The notes under the pieces were generated by a model, which worked only from the letters and a program-made list of their open reading frames with translations, did not search any database and was not told the DNA's origin. Shown piece by piece: positions 34,303 to 43,228 of a stretch of DNA of 44,255 nt. The position numbers and the translations under genes were made by a program. The DNA comes from Pseudomonadota bacterium (GTDB lineage Bacteria; Pseudomonadota; Gammaproteobacteria; Burkholderiales; Burkholderiaceae_C), in contig JAKAZQ010000029.1 in assembly GCA_021815805.1 (NCBI GenBank), forward strand, positions 1 to 44,255, in the 5' to 3' direction. How positions within the stretch are numbered: position 1 is the first letter of the stretch; every line of letters begins with the position of its first letter.

Positions 34303-35161
34303 CGTTGGCGGGGCGCACGGCACGGTGGGAGCCTTCATGGAAGCCTGGCACGGGGGAACAACCGCAGGGGCAGACATCGAACAGGAATCGCCATACATGG
34401 TGGACAAGCCTGGCACGCCGCACCAGGCCACCGAAACTGTGCGCGGCGTCCGCCAGGCGAACCAGTTGCACGGGGGGCGGCAGGCCGCGCAGCGCGGCCG
34501 CGCCCGCCATCGCGTCGACCCAGCGCTCGGCGCGCTGCAGACGGTCGGTGCCCTGCACCTCGTCGAGCCAGGCGGTACGGCGCAAGGTCGCGCCGGCGCT
34601 GCGCTCGCGCTCGCCCACGAACACCCTTCCCGGCACACGCAGAAAGCGCTCCGCGCACATCGCCGGAAACCCGGGCAGCGCGTGTCGCGTACCCAGCGGA
34701 AACTCGAACTGCGCGTCCGGCATGGTGTACCAGCCGGCGGCGCCGAGCGCGTAACGATGCACGCGATCCGGGTGGGCGAGCACGAAACGGTGCACGAATT
34801 GCGCGCCCGCCGAGTGCCCGAACAGGAACAGGCCCTCGTCGCGCAGGACGTGGCGCAAGGCCAGCATCTCGACCAGCGCGATCAGCAGCAGGTCGGCGCG
34901 CGGTCCGCGCCCGGGCCGTCCGAGACGCTGGTAGTCGGCATGCGCGGGCGTATCGAACCACGGCACCAGCAGGTGGCAGCCCTGACGCGCCGCGAACGGC
35001 GCGAACGCCTCCAGCAGTTGCTGCGGACGACGCCGCACGCCGTGCACGGCGACCATCAGCGGCGCCGCGCCGACGTCGCCCGGGGCCTCCCGGAACCAGT
35101 AGCGCAGGCCACCGAATTCCTGCGGCGGCGCGGGCTGCAGTGGAATGCGCAGCGGGTGCAT
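34277..35161 (-). CDS. Alpha/beta hydrolase
   Basis: 294 residues. Oxyanion strand PLMVAVHGVRRRPQQLL (35-51), nucleophile elbow GHSAGA (115-120, Ser117), and a probable catalytic His in LADAAHSFGG. Esterase/peptidase-type fold similar to the dienelactone-hydrolase/PHB-depolymerase-like group, without a signal peptide. It starts 2 nt after the stop of the P-loop gene and overlaps the MFS gene, so the three are translated from one message. The C-terminal 30 residues are unusual, with CPCGCSPVPG. Confidence 0.82.
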   Translation of the reverse strand: MHPLRIPLQPAPPQEFGGLRYWFREAPGDVGAAPLMVAVHGVRRRPQQLLEAFAPFAARQGCHLLVPWFDTPAHADYQRLGRPGRGPRADLLLIALVEMLALRHVLRDEGLFLFGHSAGAQFVHRFVLAHPDRVHRYALGAAGWYTMPDAQFEFPLGTRHALPGFPAMCAERFLRVPGRVFVGERERSAGATLRRTAWLDEVQGTDRLQRAERWVDAMAGAAALRGLPPPVQLVRLADAAHSFGGLVRRARLVHHVWRFLFDVCPCGCSPVPGFHEGSHRAVRPANDAAWLQPR

Positions 35162-35163
35162 GC

Positions 35164-36300
35164 TCAGGCCAGGCGCTGCGCGCGCTCGACGAGCTGGGTG
35201 ACGCGCGGCAGCAACTGCCGCAACACCTCGGGGGTGGCGAGTTGCTCGATGGTGTGGATGGGCAGATCGAGCATCGCCGCGGCCTCGCGCGACGCCAGCG
35301 GCGAGGCGGTGAGCAGCCCGCTGATGGCCACCAGCGGCAGCTGGCGCTGGCGCAGCCAGTTCGTGCCGGCGATCGCGCTGAGCGCATCGGGAGCGGCGAA
35401 GATCACCGCGTCGACGTGCCGCGCGAACAGCGACGACTGCACCAGGGCCGAGGTCTCGCGCTGCAGCAGCCCGTCGGCGACCTCGAGCACCGTGCAGTCG
35501 ACGCCGCTGGACGCGACGTGGCCGCACAGGCTGACCAGGATGCGTTCGACATCCGCAGGCTCGAGCCCGGCGGTCGACGCATAGCCCATGTCGGTGAAAT
35601 CCAGGGTCAGGGCCGCGCCGGCGTCCTGCATCAGCCAGCGATCGCCGCCCGCCCCGGTGCCGGTGACCTTGGCCGCGCCCACGCGCAGGCCGGCGCGCCG
35701 CAGTCCGGCGATGAGATGCGCGGCGGTGGTGGTCTTGCCGGCGTTCATGCTCGAGCCCACCACGGCCAGCGTGAGCGCGCTGCGTCCGCGCGCCGCATGA
35801 CCGAGCGAGGCGTCGCGCAGGTTCAGCACTCCGCGCGCATGTCCGAGCAGGCCGATCGGCTGGATCTGCGTGGCCGGCTTGACACCGGCATGACGCGTGA
35901 GCACACGCGCCGCGATGCCGCCACCGGCCACCAGGTGGCAGCCCAGCAGATCATCCGGTACCACCGCTTCGAACTGGTCCGGCGCATAGCGCTCGCCGTA
36001 GGCGACGATGATCTCGTCGCCGGGCCACAGCCGCTGGCGCCGTCCGTCGGAGGACTCGAGATGCTGGTGCATGCCCAGTTGCATGACGCGCGCCAGCAGC
36101 AGGTCGCCGGGCCGCGGGCGACGCTCTGCGAGCAGCCGGTCGGCGTCGGCCAGCGCCACCCGGCGCACGCTGTAGGCGCGCTTGGCCTGACGCAGCCGCG
36201 CCGCCGTGCCGGCGGTGCCGGCGTGCGATGGGGCATTCGCCCCGCCTGCCCGCACGGCTTCCGCGCCGCCGCTGACCTGCACCTGTGTTTCTTGTTGCAT
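35164..36300 (-). CDS. P-loop NTPase of unknown family (DUF1611/MobB-like)
   Basis: 378 residues. Disordered N-terminus, then a domain at about 38-165 (YSVRRVALADADRLLAERRP, DEIIVAYGERYAPDQFEAVV), then a nucleotide-binding domain with Walker A GSSMNAGKTTTAAHLI (182-197, Lys189) and a later acidic segment (DCTVLEVADGLL). The arrangement recalls DUF1611 and MobB-type GTPases but I cannot place it firmly. GAGGAG is directly before the first ATG (36306) and 6 nt before the second (36300), which favours the second. First gene of the P-loop/hydrolase/MFS operon; a palindromic candidate operator lies 64 nt upstream. Confidence 0.7.
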   Translation of the reverse strand: MQQETQVQVSGGAEAVRAGGANAPSHAGTAGTAARLRQAKRAYSVRRVALADADRLLAERRPRPGDLLLARVMQLGMHQHLESSDGRRQRLWPGDEIIVAYGERYAPDQFEAVVPDDLLGCHLVAGGGIAARVLTRHAGVKPATQIQPIGLLGHARGVLNLRDASLGHAARGRSALTLAVVGSSMNAGKTTTAAHLIAGLRRAGLRVGAAKVTGTGAGGDRWLMQDAGAALTLDFTDMGYASTAGLEPADVERILVSLCGHVASSGVDCTVLEVADGLLQRETSALVQSSLFARHVDAVIFAAPDALSAIAGTNWLRQRQLPLVAISGLLTASPLASREAAAMLDLPIHTIEQLATPEVLRQLLPRVTQLVERAQRLA

Positions 36301-36363
36301 TTGCATCTCCTCGCCTGGTCGGGAACACGTGACTGGACAGTGCCAGATGCATCGCAATTTATC

Positions 36364-36378
36364 TGGGAAAATTTCCCA
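36364..36378. promoter_or_regulatory. Candidate operator (perfect palindrome)
   Basis: TGGGAAAATTTCCCA is a perfect 15-nt dyad in an AT-rich island just upstream of the P-loop gene. On the minus strand it follows CATAAAAT, which resembles a -10 element, so a repressor bound here would block that operon. No regulator gene is adjacent. Confidence 0.45.
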
Positions 36379-36443
36379 TTTTATGACAGGACATCTTTGC
36401 TTACGTTTGTTACAGATGGCGCGGCCGCGCCGTCGCGGGGGAA

Positions 36444-36698
36444 TCAGCCGAAGATCTTGAACAGCAGAACCGCGATGCCCAGCAGCGCCAGAGCGAAGCC
36501 CCACTGCAGGGCGCGCACTTGCGCGCGCAACTGCTCCACCACGGGCTGCACGGGTGGCGGCGACGTACCGCCCGTGCCCTGCTGCGCAGCGCCGGCAGGT
36601 GGCGCCGCGCCGGCTTCGCGCTGGGCGCGAGCCATCTCGAGCAGTTCCGGGAGCACGTTGTCGACGTTCGCCGGCGGAGGGGGCAAGCTGGATCGCAT
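36444..36698 (-). CDS. Small tail-anchored membrane protein
   Basis: 84 residues. A polar N-terminal part with a coiled-coil-like stretch (NVLPELLEMARAQREAG), a Gly/Pro linker, a second helix (PVVEQLRAQVRALQW) and one C-terminal transmembrane segment (FALALLGIAVLLFKIFG). GGGGG before the ATG can serve as ribosome binding site. It follows the next upstream small gene by 17 nt. Function unknown. Confidence 0.65.
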   Translation of the reverse strand: MRSSLPPPPANVDNVLPELLEMARAQREAGAAPPAGAAQQGTGGTSPPPVQPVVEQLRAQVRALQWGFALALLGIAVLLFKIFG

Positions 36699-36715
36699 GC
36701 GATATCCCCCGCGGC

Positions 36716-36904
36716 TCAGGCCAGCACGACCAGCGCCACCACCGCGGCCGCCCAGGCCCCGATGGCCGCCGTGCTCTTGTCCTTCGCGGTCTCCAGAATC
36801 GCCGCGCATACCAGCCAGGCCAGCACACCGGCCCACATGCGCGCACCGGAGGCGCCCATGAGCAGCGCCAGCAGGGAAACCAGCAGGATCAATTTGCGCA
36901 GCAT
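36716..36904 (-). CDS. Very small membrane protein
   Basis: 62 residues, nearly all hydrophobic: two to three helices (KLILLVSLLALLMGASGA, MWAGVLAWLVCAAILETA, AIGAWAAAVVALVVLA). An upstream ATG (36991) extends the frame with a non-hydrophobic stretch and is less likely. Probably in an operon with the following tail-anchored protein. No family recognised. Confidence 0.58.
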   Translation of the reverse strand: MLRKLILLVSLLALLMGASGARMWAGVLAWLVCAAILETAKDKSTAAIGAWAAAVVALVVLA

Positions 36905-37161
36905 GCCGGAATTGTCGCGCCATCCGCCAGCGTTCGGGAAGCCCGCTCGGCACGGCGCGCCGGCGACCGCCCCGCTGTTGTCGAGCGCCAACCCGGTTGG
37001 TCCCCGGCTTGCGCACGCCCGTGTGTGCGCCGGGGGGCGGGTGGCGCCGCTTGCGCTGGCACGCCGCTTACCCTACAACGACACAAGGTGCGCGACGCAA
37101 CGACCCTCGGTGCGGCCACCCGACGCGCCGGCAAGGCCAGCGCCCATTCCACCGAGTCGCC

Positions 37162-38409
37162 ATGCTCAAGAAGATCGCTTGCGATCAGGCCCGCGCCGGC
37201 ATGTACGTGGCCCGCCTCGACGGGCCATGGCTGCAGCATCCGTTCTGGCGTGGCGCATTCGCGCTGAAAAACCTCGATGACGTGCGCGCGCTGCGCGATT
37301 CGGGAATCCCGGAAGTGTGGATCGACACGGCGCGCGGCGCCGACGTCGAGGCGCCGCCGGACGAGCGCGTGGTCGTGGTGGATGACATCCGCCTCGACGA
37401 CGACGACGCCGCGACCCTGGAAGCCGCGCCGGTGCCCGGCGCCCCGGGCCCGGCGCCGCTGTGCTCGACGGCGGAGGAGGTATCGCGCGCCCGCCGCATC
37501 TTCGCGCGCTCGCGCCCGCTGCTGCAGTCGATCTTCGCCAACGCCCGGCTGGGCCGGGCGATCGACCGGCAGCAGACGCAGGAACTGCTGGAGGAGATGT
37601 CGCAATCCCTGCAGCGCAACCCGTGGGCGCTGCTCAGCATCGTGCGCCTCAAGCGCGCCGACGACTACACCTACATGCACTCGGCCGCGGTGGGCGCGCT
37701 GATGCTCGCGCTGTCGCGCGAATTGCAGTTGCCGCGCGCGCAGCAATTGAGCGCCGGACTCGCGGGCATGATGCACGACATCGGCAAGGCGTCGATCCCG
37801 CAGGACATTTTGAACAAGCCCGTGGCCCTCACGGAGGACGAGTTCGCGCTCATCAAGACCCACCCGAGACGCGGACAGGAACTCCTGCTGGCCATGGGAG
37901 ACGTCGACGCCACGGTGCTGGACGTCTGCCTGCACCACCACGAGCGCATCGACGGCGCGGGCTACCCCGACGGACTGGCCGGATCGCAGATCTCGCAGCT
38001 GTGCCGCATGGCGAGCATCTGCGACATCTACGACGCCACGACCTCGGACCGTCCGTACAAGACCGGCTGGAACCCGGCGGAATCGCTGCGCCGCATGGCA
38101 CGCTGGGCGCCTGCGCATATCGATGAGCAACTGTTCCACCACTTCGTCAAATGCGTCGGCATCTATCCCATCGGCAGTTTTGTGCTGCTCGAGTCGCAGC
38201 GCCTCGGGGTGGTCGTGGACCAGACGCCGCAAGCGCTGCTGCAACCGACGGTCAAGGTCCTGTTCTCGAAACAAAGCCGTGGCTTCATCGCGCCGCAACT
38301 GGTCGCGCTCGCCGAGGCCGGCTGCCAGGATCGCATCGTCGGCCTCGAGAATCCGTCGCGCTGGGGCATCCACGACCCAGCGGCCCACCTGCATGCCGCA
38401 CCCGGTTGA
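37162..38409 (+). CDS. HD-GYP domain c-di-GMP phosphodiesterase
   Basis: 415 residues. N-terminal DUF3391-type domain (about 1-110, LKKIACDQARAGMYVARLDG, FALKNLDDVRALRDSGIPEVWID), then the HD-GYP domain at about 165-340 with HDIGK (His205, Asp206), HTHP-equivalent KTHPRRG, the HHH-ERIDGAGYPDGL block (258-272) and ICDIYDATTSDRPYK. All metal ligands and the GYP motif are intact, so hydrolysis of c-di-GMP to GMP is likely. No transmembrane segment. Transcribed alone; the counterpart cyclases are elsewhere in the window. Confidence 0.94.
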   Translation: MLKKIACDQARAGMYVARLDGPWLQHPFWRGAFALKNLDDVRALRDSGIPEVWIDTARGADVEAPPDERVVVVDDIRLDDDDAATLEAAPVPGAPGPAPLCSTAEEVSRARRIFARSRPLLQSIFANARLGRAIDRQQTQELLEEMSQSLQRNPWALLSIVRLKRADDYTYMHSAAVGALMLALSRELQLPRAQQLSAGLAGMMHDIGKASIPQDILNKPVALTEDEFALIKTHPRRGQELLLAMGDVDATVLDVCLHHHERIDGAGYPDGLAGSQISQLCRMASICDIYDATTSDRPYKTGWNPAESLRRMARWAPAHIDEQLFHHFVKCVGIYPIGSFVLLESQRLGVVVDQTPQALLQPTVKVLFSKQSRGFIAPQLVALAEAGCQDRIVGLENPSRWGIHDPAAHLHAAPG

Positions 38410-38450
38410 CAGGCTGTGGAATGACCGCAGGGGGTCGCGTTGGCGCGGGA

Positions 38451-38903
38451 CTAGTGTTCCGTGCAGGCGCCGACGTATCGGGACGTGAACCGCGTGGGTG
38501 GAGATTGGAACGAGGTTCCGGCGACCCGACCCGCGGCCTGCACGGTGCCTGATACCGACCGACCGTCGGCGGCGACCGTGAGCACCGCGTGCACGCGCAG
38601 CTTCAGCGGGCCGCCCGGGAATGGGCCGGACTGCGTGCAGGTGCCGCGCACGTCGTAATGGCCGCCGCTGCCGGACGACACGCTCCAGGGGCCGCAGGTC
38701 TGTCCCTGCTGATGCAGCAGCAACTGCGCGACGCCCTCGCCTTGCCGGCAGATCTTCTGGCTCATGACCCGCATGCCCTGCGGGGTCTGGACGTGGGCGG
38801 TCGACTCCCACTCGCCGCGCGCGAGCGGCGCGGCCGAGGCGGTGCCCAGAGCCAGCGAGAACATGGCAAGCAACAAGGTCGACGAAACACGGAGTTTTTT
38901 CAT
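38451..38903 (-). CDS. Exported DUF3617-like protein
   Basis: 150 residues. Signal peptide (KKLRVSSTLLLAMFSLALGTASA, cleavage before APL). The mature protein has the pattern of DUF3617 proteins: GEWESTAHVQTPQG, a QKIC motif, then alternating strands with two more cysteines (QTCGPWSV, GTCTQSG) and a C-terminal AC. Likely periplasmic and disulfide-bonded. Convergent with the HD-GYP gene. A second member of the same type is encoded about 230 nt upstream (39136-39726). Confidence 0.7.
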   Translation of the reverse strand: MKKLRVSSTLLLAMFSLALGTASAAPLARGEWESTAHVQTPQGMRVMSQKICRQGEGVAQLLLHQQGQTCGPWSVSSGSGGHYDVRGTCTQSGPFPGGPLKLRVHAVLTVAADGRSVSGTVQAAGRVAGTSFQSPPTRFTSRYVGACTEH

Positions 38904-38917
38904 ACAGCCGATGGAGA

Positions 38918-38946
38918 ACAGTGCTTTTTGGTGCAATGGATGTCAA
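38918..38946 (-). promoter_or_regulatory. Possible sigma-70 promoter of the DUF3617-like gene
   Basis: On the minus strand a perfect -35 TTGACA (38941-38946) is followed after 17 nt by CACTGT (38918-38923), a weak -10. Transcription would begin about 8 nt before the ATG at 38903, which itself lacks a Shine-Dalgarno, so a nearly leaderless message is possible. Confidence 0.35.
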
Positions 38947-39135
38947 GACTACAAAAAAAAGCGTGAACGATTCACCACCTGATCGCGGGGCGGGCCACGA
39001 GTTTTGTAAGGGTTCATGTCGGCGCTGCCGGCGATGCACCCTGCCGCGCATGCGGGCGAGCTTGCCCTCGCGCCGTATCCGCACCTGCGCCAAACGGACG
39101 ACGCCGGCGCTGGGTGCGCGCCCGCTGCCGCGCCG

Positions 39136-39726
39136 TCACGGAGAGGCGGCGCCCGGATACCGGGCCTGCAGCTGGCGGGTCAGTTTTTGCAGCGCGGCCA
39201 GCCCGGGCAGCGTGGACGACTGCAGGACGGTGGACTTCGCCGGCGGCAACTGCGCAGGGCATGTGGCGCCGAGCCAATGGCCATGTTCCGTGAAGGTTTC
39301 GTGCAGCGTCGGGCTGCCGGAAAACGCCATGCCACCATGGCCGCTCATGGTGGCTCCGCGCAGCGAACTGCCCGCGGTCCTGAACACCAGGGTGATGTCC
39401 TGGGTCATCGGCCCCTGCGGCAACTGCGCCGTGGTGTGCAGATGCACCGTCGACTGCCTGCCCGTGTTGACCACGGAATGGGTCACCACGACCGTGTTTC
39501 CCGGCGGACCACCGAGGGTCGCCAGGGCCTGCCCCGATTCCCCGTCGGCGTTCCAGCACTGCTGCTGCACGAGTCGACCCTGCTGCTGCATGGGGCCGTG
39601 CACATCGGCGATGACCTCCCAGAGACCGGGCGCGACAAACGCCCTTCCCGCGGCAGCGGCGAAGGCCGCGGGGCCAGCGGCCAGGAGTGCGATGGCGCAG
39701 GCGACGCGCCGGGGGAACAAGGGCAT
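39136..39726 (-). CDS. Exported DUF3617-like protein, second paralogue
   Basis: 196 residues. Signal peptide (ACAIALLAAGPAAFAAAAG), then FVAPGLWEVIADVHGPMQQQ and QQQCWNADG as in DUF3617 members, strands such as TVVVTHSVVNTGRQSTVHLH, and a Met/Gly-rich turn (GATMSGHGGMAFSG). A single pair of cysteines (QQCW, GATCPAQ). GGGAGAG lies 8 nt before the ATG at 39726. Longer than its downstream paralogue; the two are probably an old tandem duplication. Function unknown. Confidence 0.7.
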   Translation of the reverse strand: MPLFPRRVACAIALLAAGPAAFAAAAGRAFVAPGLWEVIADVHGPMQQQGRLVQQQCWNADGESGQALATLGGPPGNTVVVTHSVVNTGRQSTVHLHTTAQLPQGPMTQDITLVFRTAGSSLRGATMSGHGGMAFSGSPTLHETFTEHGHWLGATCPAQLPPAKSTVLQSSTLPGLAALQKLTRQLQARYPGAASP

Positions 39727-40230
39727 GAGAAGGCTCTCCCGAAAAACGAAGTCGGTGGCGCTCGCCCGGGTGCCGTGCAGCCGGCGTCGCCCGCGTGTCC
39801 CGGACACCCAGCGGCGTGGATCATGCACGGCAAGGCGCGAGGCCTCGAGGGTCCGCGCCCGCAATCGCAAGGCGCGATCGGCCGCGGGCAGGCGCGGGCG
39901 CGAAGCGCCTTCGTGCCGCCGCCGCCGCGTCACGCCTGCGGCAGCGGCAAGGACCCGCAGACGCGAACAAGCCGCCCGACGGCGGTTTGTTCGTAGGCCA
40001 TGGCGGAAGCGGTGTGTGTCGGGAAAGCAACGCAAGCAATTGCAGGCGTTCTCTTTTCGTCTCACCGGAAAAATTGCTACTCGCTGACCTACCCGGTCCG
40101 AAGGCCCTGTTTTCCTTGCGTTCGAAGGCCAGCTACTCGACCAGAGGCCGGCATACCCTTGCGATGAGAACAGGCCTGCGCGAACCTTCGCGATTCACTT
40201 GCACTGCTGTCACCTCGAGATGAAGTGAAG
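39727..40230. other. Intergenic region of about 500 nt
   Basis: No gene supported. It contains a strong hairpin at 39966-39991 (see separate entry), several AT-rich patches near 40045-40115, and the 3' flank of the lipoprotein gene. Composition changes here from very GC-rich on the left to moderately GC-rich on the right, which may mark the border of an acquired segment. Confidence 0.5.
39966..39991. terminator. Hairpin of terminator type (AACAAGCCGCC...GGCGGTTTGTT)
   Basis: An 11-bp stem with one wobble and a 4-nt loop (CGAC), ending in TTTGTT on the plus strand and with AAC-rich flanks that also allow a T-rich end on the minus strand. It lies 240 nt beyond the stop of the leftward lipoprotein operon and could end that transcript. 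Confidence 0.5.
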
Positions 40231-40857
40231 TCACGGCGAGGTCGTCATAGTTGGGTTCTCATCGTGCGAGGTGGGGAGATTCGAACGCAGCCACCGATTC
40301 ATGGAGTCAAAGAGTACGTTGACAGTTCCATCGTCGGTAGCACCCCAGCAGTTGCTGGGACGCATTCCAGCACCCAGCGTGAGCAGGCCCAGCAGGTCGC
40401 GCTGGGCCGCAGGACGTACGAGCACATCGCCGACGTAGACATCGTCCAGCGTGTCGGCTCGCCGTACTGCCAGCTGATAGCGCACGCCGTCGCGCGCATC
40501 CAGGCAATCGAACCAGACGATGAGAAAGGGCTTGTAGGCCCGGGCCAGTGACTGATAGCCGCCCCACTTGCGCAAGTCGGTGACCTTCCCCTGCAATCCA
40601 TGGCGGGCGATGAATCGGGGAAGGTCCTCGCTGCGAATGACTTGGTCGAAGATTCCAAGATTCGCGAGCCGTGTCACCATGTCAGGCTGGGTCGCGAGGT
40701 ACTCCGGCATGACCACCGCGAGCCCGCGGTAGCGGCCCAACGGAATGCTCTTGGCCACCGATACGTGGGGCGTCGGGCGTTCTGCGGTCGTCGATCCCGT
40801 GACCGCACAGGCTGCCAGGCACAGCGCCAGGCACACCGAGACAAGGAGCCGAGTCAT
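40231..40857 (-). CDS. Lipoprotein of unknown family
   Basis: 208 residues. The lipobox LAAC ends the signal peptide (LLVSVCLALCLAAC, Cys about 17). The mature domain alternates strands and helices (GRYRGLAVVMPEYLATQPDM, IFDQVIRSEDLPRFIARHGL, PFLIVWFDCLDARDGVRYQL, ADTLDDVYVGDVLV), a layout seen in periplasmic proteins of the CsgG/LpoB-like size class, without clear identity. It lies 76 nt downstream of the MerE-like gene on the same strand and closes that operon. Confidence 0.68.
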   Translation of the reverse strand: MTRLLVSVCLALCLAACAVTGSTTAERPTPHVSVAKSIPLGRYRGLAVVMPEYLATQPDMVTRLANLGIFDQVIRSEDLPRFIARHGLQGKVTDLRKWGGYQSLARAYKPFLIVWFDCLDARDGVRYQLAVRRADTLDDVYVGDVLVRPAAQRDLLGLLTLGAGMRPSNCWGATDDGTVNVLFDSMNRWLRSNLPTSHDENPTMTTSP

Positions 40858-40933
40858 GGAGATGCCAAGCATCGCTGCGCCTGCAAGGCGTTCGATCGTC
40901 CTGCGACACGCCACAGGGGCCATCACAGTAGCT

Positions 40934-41143
40934 TCAGGACAGCTTGCGCCAGGCCTGCGCTGCAGAAACCAGGAACAGGCAGACGAGCCCGACAAGGCCC
41001 AGCACCCAGTGCACGCTCAGCAGCGCACCCGCGGCCGTGCCAGCCAGGGCCCCGATGATGAGTGGCAAGTGGCAAGGACAGACCACCACGGCCAAGCCAG
41101 TCCAGAGGTAGCCTGCGAGCTTCTTCTCGGTGGGCTGGGGCAT
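40934..41143 (-). CDS. merE: MerE-like mercury transport protein
   Basis: 69 residues with two transmembrane helices. The first contains the hallmark CPCHLPL (Cys22, Cys24) in GYLWTGLAVVVCPCHLPLII, followed by GALAGTAAGALLSVHWVLG, which matches MerE of mer operons (about 78 residues) nearly throughout. MerE is reported to move Hg(II) and methylmercury across the inner membrane. No merR, merT, merP or merA is present in the window. It starts 12 nt after the end of the EAL gene, so it is expressed with c-di-GMP enzymes; another metal substrate is possible. Confidence 0.85.
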   Translation of the reverse strand: MPQPTEKKLAGYLWTGLAVVVCPCHLPLIIGALAGTAAGALLSVHWVLGLVGLVCLFLVSAAQAWRKLS

Positions 41144-41155
41144 ATTCCTGTCACC

Positions 41156-43228
41156 TCATCCTGGGTTGCCAGAGCCACGCTCCATTTCCGCATACCAGAC
41201 CTGGGTAAAGCGCTCGATCACATGCGCTCGCACCCGCGCTCGGACAGCGCCCTTCCCATCGAAATGCTCAGCCAGCAGCCTGGCCAGTTCCGTTCCGTCA
41301 AGACCACGCTCGACGATAAAGGACTCCACTGTCTGACGGGCATCCACGGCCGCCGCCGCTCCATGTTGTTCGGGCGATCCCATCGCCTGCATATCCCAGA
41401 GCAGGTACGTAGCCAGCGCTCCCAGTGCAGTTTGGGGGCGTTGCGGGATCACGTCGTAGTGGAACCGTCGGCACCAATCCGGTATCTCCTGGATGGGCAT
41501 GGGTCGTGCGATCCCATACCCTTGTCCATGGTCCGCGCCAAGGATCAGAGCGCCTTCGATCAGGCCCCGGTGCTCAAGCCCCTCTACCGTCAGGCGCATG
41601 TCGAACGCGTGAACGAGGCGCGTCAGATAGAGCATAAACTCGAGCGCTCGCTGGGGACGTTCCGTCGCACCCCGCACCAGCCCCTGGTCCATCTTGACCT
41701 CGTCGAAAGCGTACTGGTCCAGACGTAGCAAGGAGCTGTGCCCCGATCCCAGGTCATCCTCGGCGAGACGCACACCGGCGTCCCGAAGCTTTTGCAGGAA
41801 GGCCTGGCGATGCTCTCCGGTGTTAGTCGTCTCACGGGTTTCGAGAAGCTCTAGCTCGATACATGCGCCATGGCTCCGGCACTTTTCCATAGCCATCAGG
41901 ATCGAACGCTCGCAACGAGCGTCGCCAACGCCCTCGGCGGGGAAGTTCAAGGCAATCGAAGCCCTCAGCCCAGCCTGGGACAGGATCTTGGAATCGACAC
42001 ACGCCTGCTCAAGGCCCGTTTCCAGTATGGCGAACAACTCCTCGTTGCCGCAGGCCGGCAGGAAACGATCGGGGCTCACGAGCCGGCCCTGCTCGTCAAG
42101 CAGGCGTGCAAGGGCCTCCACCTTGCGCAGTTGCCCTGTGCCCAGATCGATGATGGGCTGGTACAGGAAGGTTACCCGCTTGTCCGCAATCCACGAGCGG
42201 TACTTCTGCCGAAGCGGCAGAGCGACGACCGGCACGGCGTTCAACCTCTGGACTGCATGGCTGAGCACCTTCTGCAAGTGATTGAGGAAATTGCCAATGC
42301 GAAGGGTGGAAAAAAAGCGTGGCCATGCGCTGTACAAAGTCAGCAGGGCTATCGTCTTTCCCGTGTCGTCGAGGAGGGGCATGGACGCACTGGAGCGAAA
42401 TCCGAGTGCCTTGCCGAACGACTGCCACGGCTTGTTGCGCGACTCGATCGCCCAAGCCTCGGAGATGATGATCTGTCCACTGCGCCAGGCGCACCCTCCA
42501 GGGCCCTGGCCTGACGGCCTCGCCGGATCGGTGCTGATTTTCGGTACGAGGCCGGTCATCATCGCATCGTGATAGCGATGGCCAGCAGCTCCCTGGGAGG
42601 CCTCGATCTGCAACTCGCCGCCGGAGTCACACCGTCCGAAGAGAGCCGACACCTCGCCTTCGACACTGCCGATGAGGCGCATGACTCCCCGCACCAAATC
42701 CGAGAAGTTGGGCGCTTGTTGGATCAGCTCGTCAATGCCTGCCATTGCAAGCGCCAACTCCGTGTCGACTCGCTGGTAGCTTGCCGCCTGGGCCTCCAAG
42801 TCCACAAAGGCGCGGCGCTCAACAACTTCCAGGATCGCATCGCGACTCTCTTGGTCGACGAGCGGCAAAATGTCTTCCCTCACGTCCTGCTGAAACAAGG
42901 CAAACGACTCAATCAGCGCTTGCAACTCAACACCGACCAGCGCATGAGCTCTTCCAACACGCTGCGCCTCCGATTGATGTTGTGCCATCGTCAGATCCGG
43001 CGAGAAAAGCATCCGAAGATGCTGCGCTTCCCTCCCCTGGAGATGCACGACCTCATCGTCCAGTAAGCAGCCGAGGATGCGCGCACCTTCAACGGTGCTG
43101 GCAAGGGAGTCGAAAAAGTTGGACGCGAAGCGCTCAGCCAATCCGCCAACGGCGTCCTGGACGGGCCGCAGATATGCCGTAGCCTCCTCGCTGTAGGCCC
43201 GTTCGTACGCAACGCTGTAGGTCATCAT
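41156..43228 (-). CDS. Sensor-GAF-EAL c-di-GMP phosphodiesterase
   Basis: 690 residues. Residues 1-165 are helical and have the look of a globin-coupled-sensor domain (FFDSLASTVEGARILGCLLD, LRMLFSPDLT, VGRAHALVGVELQALIESFA, with His95 a candidate haem ligand). A GAF-like domain lies at about 170-330. The EAL domain at about 345-600 has KVEALARL, ELELLETRE, EDDLGSGHSSL and VKMDQ, so all metal and catalytic positions are kept. A helical tail follows. AGAGGA lies 5 nt before the ATG, which overlaps the stop of the GGDEF gene (ATGA). It should degrade c-di-GMP in response to a gas or small ligand. Confidence 0.88.
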   Translation of the reverse strand: MMTYSVAYERAYSEEATAYLRPVQDAVGGLAERFASNFFDSLASTVEGARILGCLLDDEVVHLQGREAQHLRMLFSPDLTMAQHQSEAQRVGRAHALVGVELQALIESFALFQQDVREDILPLVDQESRDAILEVVERRAFVDLEAQAASYQRVDTELALAMAGIDELIQQAPNFSDLVRGVMRLIGSVEGEVSALFGRCDSGGELQIEASQGAAGHRYHDAMMTGLVPKISTDPARPSGQGPGGCAWRSGQIIISEAWAIESRNKPWQSFGKALGFRSSASMPLLDDTGKTIALLTLYSAWPRFFSTLRIGNFLNHLQKVLSHAVQRLNAVPVVALPLRQKYRSWIADKRVTFLYQPIIDLGTGQLRKVEALARLLDEQGRLVSPDRFLPACGNEELFAILETGLEQACVDSKILSQAGLRASIALNFPAEGVGDARCERSILMAMEKCRSHGACIELELLETRETTNTGEHRQAFLQKLRDAGVRLAEDDLGSGHSSLLRLDQYAFDEVKMDQGLVRGATERPQRALEFMLYLTRLVHAFDMRLTVEGLEHRGLIEGALILGADHGQGYGIARPMPIQEIPDWCRRFHYDVIPQRPQTALGALATYLLWDMQAMGSPEQHGAAAAVDARQTVESFIVERGLDGTELARLLAEHFDGKGAVRARVRAHVIERFTQVWYAEMERGSGNPG

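Noticed and set aside
33367..36861. 1164-codon plus-strand open frame
   Set aside because: It spans three real minus-strand genes with clear motifs (MFS, GHSAG hydrolase, Walker A). The translation is low-complexity His/Arg/Gln/Ala, a GC artefact.
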